A stretch of 64,000 nucleotides of DNA from Streptomyces sp. CNH099 (GCA_000514715.1 AZWL01000001.1:186186-250185), one strand, 5' to 3'; positions 1 to 8,908 are shown, numbered from the stretch's first letter. Program-made: numbers and translations. The notes: generated from the letters alone by a model not told the origin.

Positions 1-861
1 GTAGCCGATGACGGACAGGTCGCCGGGGACGCTCAGGCCGGCGTCGGCGACGGCCCGCAGGATTCCGGCGGCGACCAGGTCGTCTCCGGCGAGGACGGCG
101 GTGTACCGCGGCCCGTCCGCGAGGAGCGCCGTCATCGCGCGCAGTCCCGCGGTCCGTCCCAGCCCGCAGTCGACGACGTGGGCGGCCTCGGGCGGCAGGC
201 CGTGCGCCGCCAGGGCCGCCCGGTATCCGGCGACCCGGGCGTCCATGGCGGTGTTGCCCGGCAAGCCGCCGAGGAACGCGATCCGGCGGTGCCCGGCCGA
301 CAGCAGGTGGGTGGTCGCCGCCCTGGCCCCGGCCTCGTTGTCGAACTCGACGACCAGGGCGGGCAGGTCGGGGTCGGGCGACGGCCGGCCGCACAGCACG
401 AGGCGCGAGCCTGCGGCGTCCAGCACCTGGGCGTAGTGGGTGACGCGCTTGCGGTAGGCGGGGGTCTCGACGATCCCGCCGACGAGGATCACCACGCGCG
501 CTCCTTCCTCGCGCATGAGCTGGATCACCTCCGTCTCCCGCAGGGGGTCGCCGCCGGTGGCGCCGACCAGGCACAGCCAGCCCTGGGCGGCGGCCTCCGC
601 CTCCACGCCCTCGGCAACCTGCGCGTAGAACGGGCTCGTCACCTGCCGCAGGACGACGGCCACCAGCTTGCGGCCGCCGCCGGCCAGGGCACGGGCGTGG
701 ACGTTGGCGACGTAGCCGAGGGTGCGCGCCGCGCGCAGCACCCGGGAACGGGTCGCCGGCGGAACGCGGTGCCTGCCGCTGAGCACCCGCGAGACCGTTG
801 CCACCGACACGTCCGCCCGCGCCGCCACGTCCCGGATCGTGACGCGCCCTCTCGTCGCCAT
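1..861 (-). CDS. LacI-family transcriptional regulator (C-terminus beyond window)
   Basis: Open on the minus strand from an ATG at 861 to the window edge (287 codons, no stop), so the C-terminus is missing. Residues 8-30 form the LacI helix-turn-helix (TIRDVAARADVSVATVSRVL), followed by the hinge helix and a periplasmic-binding-protein-like effector domain (LVAVVLRQVTSPFYAQ; RIAFLGGLPGN; GYRAAL). It lies 61 bp downstream of the binding-protein gene and in the same orientation as the permease-permease-binding protein set, so it probably represses that operon in response to the imported sugar. Two LacI-like operator sequences upstream of the first permease fit this. The family call is secure; the effector is unknown. 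Confidence 0.93.
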   Translation of the reverse strand, partial: MATRGRVTIRDVAARADVSVATVSRVLSGRHRVPPATRSRVLRAARTLGYVANVHARALAGGGRKLVAVVLRQVTSPFYAQVAEGVEAEAAAQGWLCLVGATGGDPLRETEVIQLMREEGARVVILVGGIVETPAYRKRVTHYAQVLDAAGSRLVLCGRPSPDPDLPALVVEFDNEAGARAATTHLLSAGHRRIAFLGGLPGNTAMDARVAGYRAALAAHGLPPEAAHVVDCGLGRTAGLRAMTALLADGPRYTAVLAGDDLVAAGILRAVADAGLSVPGDLSVIGY

Positions 862-922
862 CCCGCCGCCCGTCCCCTTCGTCCGTTCCCGTATCCGCCT
901 GTGCTGCCGTTGCCGCGCCGGT

Positions 923-2572
923 TCACGTGAGGGCGGCGTACTCCTCGGCGTACTCCTCGGCCATCTTGTCGCCGCCGCCGGAACGCCACCTCCTGACCGC
1001 GGCGTCGTAGTCGGACAGCGAGGCGCGCCCGGCGATGACCGCGGTGATGGTGTCGTCCATGGACGCCCGGAGGGTGGTGCCCCGCCTGGTGTTCGTGCGC
1101 GACTGCAGTCCGTAGGACGCGTCGCGGATCGTCACCGGAACCACCTTCTGCTGCCAGGCGTGCAGGGCCCGCACCGCATCGGGCCGGCCGGGCAGGAAGA
1201 GCACCTGGGGCGCCTCGGCCAGGTACTTGACGGGGAGGTTGGTGTTGTTCTCCACTTCGCCGAGCTTGGCCGGCTGCGGCGAGCCGTCCTTCCCGCGGGT
1301 GAAGTGCACGCCCTCCAGACCGAAGTGCGTGAGTTCCCACTCCTTCGTGCCGAAGGGGGCGGCCAGGTAGTCGAGCAGGCGCAGGAGCATCTCGATGCGC
1401 TCCTTCTCAGCCTTCTTCAGGACGGTGTAGCCGAAGGAGCGGCGGGCGGCGACGTGCCCGCCGGGGGTTCCGCCCACGCTGTAGGGCAGCGCGGGCGCCG
1501 GGGACATCAGGCCCTCGGCGTCGGCGTAGAGGTGCTGGTACGCGCCGAAGCCGTTCTGCATCGAGCCGACAGTGCCGTTGTAGAACAGGGTCTCCAGGTC
1601 GGGAGTGGACAGCGAGGTGGCGTCAGGATGGTAGTAGCCGTCCTTGCGCAGTTGCGCCTGGAAGGCGACGGACGCCTTGAACCGCTCGTCGGTGTAGCCC
1701 GCGTGGAACGTGCCGTCCTTGTCCACCGCCCAGTTCTGCGGGCTGTTGTGGGCGGCGGAGTGCACCGCGTTGCCGAAGAGCGAGTCGGCGGACGCACCCA
1801 GCGCGTACGTCGTGCCGTGGGTTCCCCGCTTCGCGACAGCGGCGAAGTCGTCGGAGGTCCACCCCTCCGCCATCCCCGCGTCGGTGAACTGCCCCTGGTT
1901 GAGCCACAGCGTGCTGCCGGTCACCGGGCGCTCCAGCGGGACGCCGTAGATGCGCCCGCCGATGCGGCCCATGTCGCGCCAGGCGTGGGTGGGAATGCCG
2001 GCCAGGTTGGGGTAGTCCCCGACGGCCCTGCCCGACAGGAACGGCGTCAGGTCCTGGGCGCGGCGCTGGACGAACTCGGCCTCCCGGGGCAGGACGAAGC
2101 CGGTGAAGACGTTGATGATGTCCGGCAGCGAGTCCGGGTCGCCTGCCATGACCGTCGCCATCTTCTGCTGGTAGTCGGTCTGCGGGACGATCGTGAACTC
2201 GACCTTGACGCCGAGCGCCTTCTCGATCGCCTGCCAGAACCGGTTCTGCGCCGCCTCCTTCGGCGGTGTGCCGAAGGTGACGGACATGACCCTCACCGTG
2301 GAACCGTCGCCCGGCGTGCGGGCGACCGAGCTGGTCAGGTCGGCGGGGTAGGAGGTGTAGCCGGGCTGGACCCCCTGATCGGTCGGGCGGAGATCCGGCT
2401 TGGCGCCCGGTGCCGGCCGGTACGCCGGCCAGGGGGCGAGTTCCTTGCCCGCGTTGGCGGTGTCGCCCCCGTCCGAGCTGCCGGAGCAGGCGGTCAGGAG
2501 CCCCGGTACGGAGACGGCGGCGCCCGCCGCGCCCAGCGAGGACAGTGCGGCGCGTCTGGACATTCCGGTCAT
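923..2572 (-). CDS. Extracellular sugar-binding lipoprotein of an ABC importer (LplA-like)
   Basis: 549 residues. The N-terminus MTGMSRRAALSSLGAAGAAV is a Tat-type leader ending in a lipobox (LLTAC), so this should be a membrane-anchored solute receptor. The mature part has family-1 binding-protein features (TVRVMSVTFGT; FTIVPQTDYQQKMATVMAG; PDIINVFTGFVLP) and is long, as in LplA-type receptors paired with LplB/YtcP permeases. Those permeases lie directly upstream on the same strand, the nearer ending 39 bp away. No ATPase gene is present, as usual for Streptomyces systems that share MsiK. The ligand cannot be read from sequence; oligosaccharides of plant origin are typical for this subclass. 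Confidence 0.9.
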   Translation of the reverse strand: MTGMSRRAALSSLGAAGAAVSVPGLLTACSGSSDGGDTANAGKELAPWPAYRPAPGAKPDLRPTDQGVQPGYTSYPADLTSSVARTPGDGSTVRVMSVTFGTPPKEAAQNRFWQAIEKALGVKVEFTIVPQTDYQQKMATVMAGDPDSLPDIINVFTGFVLPREAEFVQRRAQDLTPFLSGRAVGDYPNLAGIPTHAWRDMGRIGGRIYGVPLERPVTGSTLWLNQGQFTDAGMAEGWTSDDFAAVAKRGTHGTTYALGASADSLFGNAVHSAAHNSPQNWAVDKDGTFHAGYTDERFKASVAFQAQLRKDGYYHPDATSLSTPDLETLFYNGTVGSMQNGFGAYQHLYADAEGLMSPAPALPYSVGGTPGGHVAARRSFGYTVLKKAEKERIEMLLRLLDYLAAPFGTKEWELTHFGLEGVHFTRGKDGSPQPAKLGEVENNTNLPVKYLAEAPQVLFLPGRPDAVRALHAWQQKVVPVTIRDASYGLQSRTNTRRGTTLRASMDDTITAVIAGRASLSDYDAAVRRWRSGGGDKMAEEYAEEYAALT

Positions 2573-2611
2573 GAGGGAGTGACCTTTCTGACTGGGTGTC
2601 GGGTGGCGGTG

Positions 2612-3502
2612 TCAGCTCTTGATGGCGCCGGTGAGCACGCCCTTGGTGAAGTACTTCTGCAGAAAGGGGTAGACGAGCAGGATCGGCACGGTGGCGATCA
2701 CCAGGACGGCCATCTGGATCGTCTGCGGCGCGTTCACCGTGGCCTCTCCGGTGGTGGTGTCCGTGAGCCCGGTGCCGGCGATGACGTAGGTGCGCAGCAC
2801 CTGCTGCAGCGGCCAGTGGTCGCTTTCGAGGTAGAGCGATGCGTAGAACCAGGCGTTCCAGTACGCCACGGCGTAGAACAGGCCGACGACGGCGAGGGCG
2901 GCCTTCGACAGCGGCAGCACGATCGTCAGCAGCACGCGGAGGTCCCCGGCGCCGTCCAGCCGGGCGGCTTCGAAGAGGTCCTCGGGGACGCCCTGGAAGA
3001 AGGCGCGCAACACCACCAGGTTGAACACGTTGATCAGCACCGGCAGGATCAGCGAGGCGTAGCTGTCGAGCAGCCCCAGCTCCTTGACGAGCAGGAAGTT
3101 GGGGATCATGCCGGGCGGGAAGAGGAACGTGAACAGGATCAGGAGCAGCACCGGCTTCCCGCCGAAGACGCCGGGGCGGGCCAGGGCGTAGGCGAGGGCC
3201 ACCGTGCAGGCGAGGCTGAGCAGGGTGCCGACGACGGTGACGCCGGCGCTGACGCCGAGGGCGTGGGTGACGATGCCGCCTTCGAGGATGTCGCGGTACG
3301 CCTGCAGGGTCGGATCCTGCGGCCACAGCACCCAGCCGCCGTTGTCGACCACCTCGCGCTGGGAGGCGAGCGAGGTGGACACGATGACCAGGAACGGCAC
3401 GCAGACCAGCAGCACGACGACGACGAGGGCCAGGGCCTTGGCGGCCTGGGTGAGGGGTTTCGGCTTCTCCATCCAGCCGGGCCGGACGACTCGGGTGCTC
3501 AT
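2612..3502 (-). CDS. Carbohydrate ABC transporter permease (MalG/YtcP type)
   Basis: 296 residues from the ATG at 3502 (MSTRVVRPGWMEKPKPL). A longer open frame reaches 3706 but its extra N-terminus is unsupported spacer sequence. Six membrane segments are visible, starting at about residue 20 (ALALVVVVLLVCVPFLVIVS), and the EAA-type loop is EAARLDGAGDLRVLLTIVLP. The C-terminal FTKGVLTGAIKS is typical of the family. It pairs with the permease at 3603-4583 to form the channel for the binding protein at 923-2572. The 100-bp gap from the upstream permease contains a GC-rich hairpin. Confidence 0.92.
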   Translation of the reverse strand: MSTRVVRPGWMEKPKPLTQAAKALALVVVVLLVCVPFLVIVSTSLASQREVVDNGGWVLWPQDPTLQAYRDILEGGIVTHALGVSAGVTVVGTLLSLACTVALAYALARPGVFGGKPVLLLILFTFLFPPGMIPNFLLVKELGLLDSYASLILPVLINVFNLVVLRAFFQGVPEDLFEAARLDGAGDLRVLLTIVLPLSKAALAVVGLFYAVAYWNAWFYASLYLESDHWPLQQVLRTYVIAGTGLTDTTTGEATVNAPQTIQMAVLVIATVPILLVYPFLQKYFTKGVLTGAIKS

Positions 3503-3521
3503 GCGCCGGCCCCGCTTCTCC

Positions 3522-3538
3522 CCCGCGCTCCGCGCGGG
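3522..3538. other. Perfect GC hairpin between two permease genes
   Basis: A 7-bp perfect stem (cccgcgc / gcgcggg) with a 3-base loop lies in the 100-bp spacer between the two permease genes. No T-run follows, so it is more likely an mRNA processing or stability element, or a partial terminator, than a full terminator. The same spacer holds GAGCGAAGCGAGCGAA-type repeats next to the upstream stop codon. Confidence 0.5.
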
Positions 3539-3602
3539 CGGTACCCCCGGGCGGGCTGTGAGCACAGCACGCACCTGTTGATGGTTCGCTCGCTTCGCTC
3601 GC

Positions 3603-4583
3603 TCACTTGTAGACCCCCTGTTCGCCGAGGCGGTGGGCGACCTTGTTGGCCGCGTACACGAGCACGGCGCCGACCACGCCCTTGAACAGGCCCGCGGCCG
3701 CGGCATAGCCGTAGTCGCCGCCGACGATGCCCTGGAAGTAGACGAAGGTGTCGATGACCTCGGCGGCCTCCGGGCCGACCGCGTCGCGCTGCAGCAGCAT
3801 CTGCTCGAAGCCGACGGAGAGGATCTCGCCGAGGCGCATGATGAGCAGCAGGATGATGACCGGGCGGATGGCGGGCAGGGTGACGTGCCAGAAGCGCCGC
3901 CAGGGTCCCGCGCCGTCGATGGCCGCGGCCTCGTACAGCTGCTCGTCGACCAGCGAGAGCGCGGCGAGGAAGATGATCGTCCCCCAGCCGGCGTCCTTCC
4001 AGATCACCTGCGCGACGACCAGCGGCTTGAAGGCGTCGGGGTTGCCGATGATGTCGACGGTGTGCAGCCCGATGTCGCCCAGGTAGCTGTTCAGCATGCC
4101 GGTGTCGCCGAGGACCTGCTGGAACAGGGCGACGACGATCACCCACGAGAGGAAGTGCGGCAGGTACGCCACCGACTGCACGAAGCGGCGGACGGTGCTC
4201 CAGGTGAGGCTGTGCAGGAGCAGCGCGAGGGCGAGCGGGACGGGGAAGAAGAAGACGAGCTGGAGCACCGAGATCAGCAGGGTGTTGAGCACCGAGTCCC
4301 AGAACGCGGCGTCCTCGAACATCCGCTGGAAGTTGTCCGGACCGACCCATGGGCTGTTCCAGAGGCCGTCGAAGGGCACGTACTCCTTGACGGCGATGAC
4401 GTTGCCGACCAGCGCGCCGTACTGGAAGACGAGGAAGTACGCCAGCCCGGGCATCATCAGGAGGAACAGCGTCCAACTGCGGCGCCTGTGAAAGCCTTTT
4501 CGCTTGGATGGAGCGCCTGACGGGTGTCGCGAACGGTGGCGCACCGCCGGTCGCCCTGAGCGCTCGCGCAGCATCGCTACCAC
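3603..4583 (-). CDS. Carbohydrate ABC transporter permease (LplB/MalF type)
   Basis: 326 residues from a GTG at 4583. An in-frame ATG nine bases inside (4574) is an alternative. A GAGGAGG ribosome site sits 4 bases before the GTG and 13 before the ATG, so the start is not fully settled. After a basic cytosolic leader the first membrane helix is WTLFLLMMPGLAYFLVF, and the family loop is EAAAIDGAGPWRRFWHVTLP. Sequence style (QYGALVGNVIAVKEY; RRFVQSVAYLPHFLSWVI) is that of LplB permeases. It is the first gene of the left-hand sugar operon; its promoter region carries two LacI-like operators. Confidence 0.92.
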   Translation of the reverse strand: MVAMLRERSGRPAVRHRSRHPSGAPSKRKGFHRRRSWTLFLLMMPGLAYFLVFQYGALVGNVIAVKEYVPFDGLWNSPWVGPDNFQRMFEDAAFWDSVLNTLLISVLQLVFFFPVPLALALLLHSLTWSTVRRFVQSVAYLPHFLSWVIVVALFQQVLGDTGMLNSYLGDIGLHTVDIIGNPDAFKPLVVAQVIWKDAGWGTIIFLAALSLVDEQLYEAAAIDGAGPWRRFWHVTLPAIRPVIILLLIMRLGEILSVGFEQMLLQRDAVGPEAAEVIDTFVYFQGIVGGDYGYAAAAGLFKGVVGAVLVYAANKVAHRLGEQGVYK

Positions 4584-4620
4584 GGAGCCTCCTCGGCTGC
4601 AGTTGCAGAGTGAGAGGGAA

Positions 4621-4636
4621 GTTAAAACGGTTTCAG
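4621..4636. promoter_or_regulatory. LacI-type operator candidate, proximal
   Basis: gttaaaacggtttcag has AAAC/GTTT arms around a central CG, the usual LacI-family form. It lies about 40 bp upstream of the permease start at 4583 on the minus strand, a natural repressor position. The LacI gene at the left edge is the obvious candidate regulator; this is inference from motif and context. Confidence 0.55.
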
Positions 4637-4680
4637 CCGACGGTCAATAGATCTCACAGGCCCGTCGGTGGACAACGACG

Positions 4681-4693
4681 TTGAACCGTTTAC
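4681..4693. promoter_or_regulatory. LacI-type operator candidate, distal
   Basis: ttgaaccgtttac is a second copy of the AAC-CG-TT core, about 60 bp from the proximal copy and in inverted orientation. Paired operators near one promoter suggest cooperative binding or looping. The site lies between the response-regulator stop at 4761 and the permease operon. Confidence 0.5.
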
Positions 4694-4760
4694 CCACCCG
4701 GCCGGGGCGGGTGCCCCGTCGTCTGCGGGGACGGCGGCCGGGGCGCGCTCCTTCAGCGGG

Positions 4761-5441
4761 TCAGCCGCCCGGGGCGACGAGGCCGCTCTCGTAGGCGACG
4801 ACGACGGCCTGTGCCCGGCTGCCGAGGGCCAGCTTCGCCATCGTCCGGTTGAGGTGCGTCTTGACCGTGGCCTCGCTGATGAACAGCCGCTCCGCGATCT
4901 CCACGTTCGACATCCCGCGGGCGGTGAGCCGCAGTACCTCCGTCTCCCGGGCCGTCAGCTCGTCGAGGCCGCGGGGGAGCGCCCTCGCGGGGTGCCGGTC
5001 GTCCGCGCCGGCGCTGCGCGCGAACGCCTCGACCAGCCGCCGCGTCACGCTCGGCGCGAACAGCGCGTCGCCGCCCGCCACCGCGGCCACCGCGGCGAGC
5101 AGCCGTTCCGGCCCGATGTCCTTGAGCAGGAATCCGGACGCCCCGGCGCGCAGCGCCCGGTACACGTACTCGTCGAGATCGAAGGTGGTCAGCACGAGGA
5201 TCCGCGGGGGCGGCTCGGGGGCCTCCGCGAGGATCCGTTCGGTCGCCTCGATGCCGTTCATCCCCGGCATGCGGACGTCCATAAGGACGACGTCGGGGCG
5301 GCTCCTCGCCGCTTCGGCCACGGCCTCCGCGCCGTCCGCGGCCTCGCCCACGACCTCCACGCCGTCGGCGGCACCCAGCAGTCCCGTGATGCCCGCGCGT
5401 ACGAGAAACTGGTCGTCGACCACGAGCACCCTGATCGCCAT
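4761..5441 (-). CDS. NarL/FixJ-type response regulator
   Basis: 226 residues. A receiver domain spans about 1-120, with the acidic pocket VVDD near the N-terminus, phosphoacceptor Asp55 in VVLMDVRMPG and the conserved Lys in FLLKDIGPERLL. A LuxR-type helix-turn-helix (ELTARETEVLRLTARGMSNV; LFISEATVKTHLNRTMAKL) occupies about 150-215. The gene starts 33 bp after the histidine kinase stop, so the two are co-transcribed and form a cognate pair. Its targets are not evident; the neighbouring divergent secreted-protein gene is one possibility. Confidence 0.95.
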   Translation of the reverse strand: MAIRVLVVDDQFLVRAGITGLLGAADGVEVVGEAADGAEAVAEAARSRPDVVLMDVRMPGMNGIEATERILAEAPEPPPRILVLTTFDLDEYVYRALRAGASGFLLKDIGPERLLAAVAAVAGGDALFAPSVTRRLVEAFARSAGADDRHPARALPRGLDELTARETEVLRLTARGMSNVEIAERLFISEATVKTHLNRTMAKLALGSRAQAVVVAYESGLVAPGG

Positions 5442-5474
5442 CGCGGCGGCTGCCCCCTCCCCCGCCGAGTCCGC

Positions 5475-6686
5475 TCAGCGCTGCCCTCCCGATGTCGGCA
5501 GGCTGAGCAGGACCTCAAAGCCCCCGTCGGGGCGCCGGGCGGCGGTCACGGCCCCTCCGTAGAGCTTCGCGCGTTCCCTCATGCCAATCAAGCCGTGGCC
5601 CGTCCCGGGCGCCACAGTGGCCGGATCGGCGCCCTGGCCGTCGTCGGTGACGCGCAGCTCCAGGGCGTACGGCCGGTACGTCAGGCGTACTTCGGCGCTG
5701 GCCGGCCGGGCGTGCTTGAGTACGTTGGTCAGCGCCTCCTGCACCACGCGGTACGCGCACAGCTCCACGCCGGGCGGCAGCGGCCGTACGTCGCCCTCGA
5801 CCACCAGCTCCACCGGCACGCCCCCGGCCCGTACCCGTGCCAGCACCTCGTCCAGCCGGCGCAGGCCCGGCACCGGCGCGAAGGGAGCCGCGCCGCCGCC
5901 CCCGTCCGCACCGCCCCCGTCCGCACCGCCCGCGCCGCCACCGGCGCGCAGCAGCGTCAGCATCCGGCGCATCTCGTCCAGCGCCTCGCCGCTGGTGGCC
6001 GCGATGGTCTCCAGCGCCCGGCGGGCCGTGTCCGGGTCCCGGGCGAGCACGTACCGGGCCAGGCCCGCCTGCAGGGAGATCACCGACACGTGGTGGGCGG
6101 TCACGTCGTGCAGCTCCCGCGCGATCCGCGTCTGCTCCTCCACGACCGCGCGCCGGGCCTTCTCGTCGCGCTCGCGGCGCAGTTGCCCGGCCAGCTCCGC
6201 CAGCCGCTCCCCGCGCGCCGCGGACTCCCTGGCCGCCGCACCGAACCGGATCATGACGGCGGAGAAGACGACCGCCTGCACGACCACCGCCGACATCGAC
6301 CCCCGCGGGCTGACGACCCCGCCGTACACCCACACCCCGCCCACTCCCGCGGCGCACCCGACGGCGGCGCGCAACGGCCGCTCGGCCGCCACGGTGTAGA
6401 GCGCCAGCAGCGACGCCAGGCTGTTCACCACCGGCCAGAAGCCGGCCGCCACGTACACCGCCCAGAGCCCGCACACCACCGCGGTGACCACAACGGGTGC
6501 CAGCCGGCGGGCGGCGACCGCCAGGTTCACCAGCACGGTCAGCGCGTAGCCCGACGCGGTCAGCGGCTGATACCCCTCGCTGGGCCGCTGCCGGCCCAGC
6601 AGCAGCGCGCACGCCAGGAATCCGAGCGCCAGCGCGATGTCCACCGCCAGGGGGTGCCGGAGTACGGAGACGCGCAGCATCCGCAT
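5475..6686 (-). CDS. Sensor histidine kinase (HisKA_3 type)
   Basis: 403 residues. The N-terminal 150 residues contain four to five hydrophobic segments with no large extracellular domain. The dimerisation/phosphoacceptor domain carries His193 in RELHDVTAHHVSVIS, and the HATPase domain follows (YRVVQEALTNVLKHA; VTDDGQGADP; GHGLIGMRERAKLYGG). This is the NarX/DesK-like architecture that pairs with LuxR-type regulators such as the one just downstream. A glycine-rich insert (GGGGAGGADGGGADGGGG-like, about residues 257-275) is low complexity. The small extracellular portion suggests sensing of a membrane or cell-envelope state. Confidence 0.94.
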   Translation of the reverse strand: MRMLRVSVLRHPLAVDIALALGFLACALLLGRQRPSEGYQPLTASGYALTVLVNLAVAARRLAPVVVTAVVCGLWAVYVAAGFWPVVNSLASLLALYTVAAERPLRAAVGCAAGVGGVWVYGGVVSPRGSMSAVVVQAVVFSAVMIRFGAAARESAARGERLAELAGQLRRERDEKARRAVVEEQTRIARELHDVTAHHVSVISLQAGLARYVLARDPDTARRALETIAATSGEALDEMRRMLTLLRAGGGAGGADGGGADGGGGAAPFAPVPGLRRLDEVLARVRAGGVPVELVVEGDVRPLPPGVELCAYRVVQEALTNVLKHARPASAEVRLTYRPYALELRVTDDGQGADPATVAPGTGHGLIGMRERAKLYGGAVTAARRPDGGFEVLLSLPTSGGQR

Positions 6687-6878
6687 CTCCGCAGCCTAGC
6701 CGCGTTGGCCTGAGGCGGCATCAGGCCCGCGGACTACCACGGCCGTTGCAGCCCGGCCGGGCTGCCACGTGGGTTGTGGCGCAAAGCTCAACCCCCTGCG
6801 GGACGCGCACCGGGCCGCAGGAAACGTACGTTCGTTCTTCCCTGCCGGACGGCTCGGTCACCTGAGGAGGCCCCCACA

Positions 6879-7307
6879 GTGCGCAACAACAAGACCTTTC
6901 TCGCGTTATCGGCGGGGCTGGCGCTGGGCACGGCGCTGGTCTCCCCCGCCTCGGCGCACGCCGTGCAGCCCGAACCGCAGGACGTGCGCCCGGCCGCCGC
7001 CTGCTCGCCGTCGAATCCCGGCGAGACCACCCTGCGCTTCGGCTACTACGGCTGCCGGATGCCCGGCACCGCCGTCGCGGACTGCCCCTGGGGCGAGGCC
7101 TTCGTCATCGCCCCGAGCCGCACCATCTGGCACGCCTGGCCGAACAGCGGCGGCTGGAAGCGGATGCCGAACAACGGCCGGGCGGACAACACGTGGAACT
7201 GCTACCGCAACGGCAACGGCCAGCGCCAGATCGAGGTTCTCACCCGGGCGGGCAACATCTGGTACAGCTACTTCAGCGGCGGCTGGCGCGGCTGGTACCT
7301 GGCCTGA
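6879..7307 (+). CDS. Small secreted protein of unknown function
   Basis: 142 residues from a GTG at 6879, with a GAGGAGG ribosome site 8 bases upstream. A longer frame from 6774 lacks such support. The first 28 residues are a Sec signal peptide (LALSAGLALGTALVSPASAHA). The mature protein is about 110 residues, rich in Trp, Gly and Asn, with four Cys (ACSPSN; YYGCRMPG; DCPWG; WNCYRNG) that could form two disulfides. It ends in SGGWRGWYLA. I do not recognise a family. Leu10 is encoded by TTA (6906-6908), so translation should depend on the bldA tRNA. A strong hairpin follows the stop. Confidence 0.8.
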   Translation: MRNNKTFLALSAGLALGTALVSPASAHAVQPEPQDVRPAAACSPSNPGETTLRFGYYGCRMPGTAVADCPWGEAFVIAPSRTIWHAWPNSGGWKRMPNNGRADNTWNCYRNGNGQRQIEVLTRAGNIWYSYFSGGWRGWYLA

Positions 7308-7335
7308 AGCCACGGCCACGGGGGCATCGGGGGAC

Positions 7336-7365
7336 GGCACGCCGGGGTTCACACCCCGGCGTGCC
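7336..7365 (+). terminator. Intrinsic terminator hairpin
   Basis: A perfect 12-bp stem (ggcacgccgggg / ccccggcgtgcc) with a 6-base loop lies 28 bp after the small secreted protein's stop. It separates that gene from the phospholipase-D-like gene. Confidence 0.8.
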
Positions 7366-7495
7366 GGGCGCTCGCCACCCGCCGCGGCGGACCCGCCGCG
7401 CCCGCGGATGCGCCCCTCCGCCGACCAGACCTGCCCCCTCTGCCCCGGCGGGTGCGGTTCCCCCGCCCTTATGCCGAACGAGAGGAGAACCACCC

Positions 7496-8787
7496 ATGCG
7501 CAGACCGCGACAGACGATCCTCCCGCTCCTGCTGCTGCTCAGCCTGCTCGTGCCGCAGGGTGCCGTCGCCGCCGAGGCCCGGGCCGGCGGCGGGACGCGC
7601 GCCGCGGCGGCGGCGCCGGTGCTCGACGGGCCGGTGTTCAACGACCCCACGCAGGGCCCGGCGCAGCGCGAGGCGGTGATCAATCAGCTGATCAACCTGA
7701 TCAGGGCGACACCGGACGACGGCGAGATCGACCTGGCCATGTTCCAGTTCGCGGACGAAGGCAGGTCGTCGGAGGCGCTCACCGCGCTGACGGACGCGAT
7801 CCTCCGCGGCGTACAGGTCAGGGTGCTCCTCGACGGTGATCACGCCAGCCCGGACGTCGAGAGCGCCATCAGCCTCGCCATCCTGCTCAGCGGCAACACC
7901 GCTTCGAAGATCATCACCTGTCCGACGGGACGCGGATGCATCGCGTCCCGTCGCGCGCACATGAAGTTCGCGACGTTCTCCAGCGTCGTCGTCGACGGCG
8001 CCGAGTACGCGCACGTGGCCTGGCAGACCTCGTCGAACCTGTCGTCCTGGTACGAGACCAACTCGTAAACGACGCCTTCACCCTCAGCGACGCGTCCGTG
8101 TACGCCGACTACCGACGCTACTTCGCGGACCTGCGGTCCATGGTGCGGAACACGGACTACTTCTGGGCCGGCCCCACCGGCTCCACGTACAGGGCCCACT
8201 TCTACCCCCGGCACCAGCCCGACGAGCAGAACGCGAGCACGCCCATCGGCTCCGGCGACACCATCGTCAACATCCTCAAGCTGGTCGAGTGCCACTACGA
8301 GGACGCGGACGGCGTCCGGCGCCAGACGGACATCCGCATCGTGATGAGCGAGTGGAACACCTGGCGGCTGTGGATCGCCAAGCAACTGCGGGAACTGCGC
8401 CGGCAGGGCTGCTGGGTGGACGTGGTCTACAGTGCCGCCACCAAGGAGGGGGATCCGGTGACCGCGCCGCAGATCGTGCAGGCGCTCAACCCGCCGCCCC
8501 GCGGCACCGCGCCGACGTTCGAGCAGATCCAGGCCACGCCCTGCCGCTTCACCTCCACGGGATCCGGTGCCGCCGAGAAGGTGCAGCCGCACACCAAGAT
8601 CATGATGATCGACGGCTTCTACGACGACGACATCGTGCCGCGCGTCTACACGGGAAGCGCGAACTTCACCAGCATGCGGACCCAGGACGACTCCTTCCTG
8701 AGGGTCATGGGCCGCGACACGCACTCCGACTACCTCGACTGGTTCTACGACATACGGAGAGCCTGCTACGACAACCCGCCGCAGTAG
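7496..8787 (+). pseudogene. Secreted phospholipase-D-superfamily protein, frameshifted
   Basis: Starts at ATG 7496 after an AGAGGAG ribosome site, with a signal peptide (ILPLLLLLSLLVPQGAVAA). The first frame runs to a TAA at 8066-8068 and carries the first HKD-type motif (RRAHMKFATFSSVVVDG, then TSSNLS). The second half is in another frame, continuing from about 8069 (NDAFTLSDASVYADYRRYF) to 8787 with the second HKD motif (PHTKIMMIDGFYDDD, then GSANFT). Both halves are needed for a PLD active site. Restoring one base, turning tcgtaaac into tcgtacaac, gives NSYNDAFT and a single 430-residue protein. It is either a recent one-base deletion or a sequencing error. Confidence 0.82.
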
Positions 8788-8796
8788 GCGAGCGAC

Positions 8797-8844
8797 CGCC
8801 GCGGCTTCCCCCCCCATCGGTCGAGGGGGGGGGAAGCCGCGGCG
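8797..8844. terminator. Bidirectional terminator between convergent genes
   Basis: Long inverted repeat: cgccgcggcttcccccccc pairs with a G-run followed by aagccgcggcg, giving a stem of about 19 bp with a 9-base loop. It sits between the PLD-like gene (+) and the beta-helix gene (-). Confidence 0.85.
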
Positions 8845-8908
8845 CGGGGGTGCTCCTCTGCATGTCCAGCAGCGGTGGTGAGGTGCCTCGGGGACGCTGC
8901 CGGGGTGT

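Noticed and set aside
722..3685. 987-codon plus-strand open frame
   Set aside because: Antisense shadow of the binding protein and permease genes; Val/Glu/Gly/Arg-rich with no domain and no ribosome site. Long antisense frames are common at this GC content.
3505..3706. N-terminal extension of the YtcP-type permease to 3706
   Set aside because: The extra sequence overlaps the upstream permease gene and hairpin spacer, and the internal ATG at 3502 gives the normal family length.
8050..8090. Programmed ribosomal frameshift in the PLD-like gene
   Set aside because: No slippery heptamer or downstream structure is visible at the junction, and a single missing base explains it more simply.
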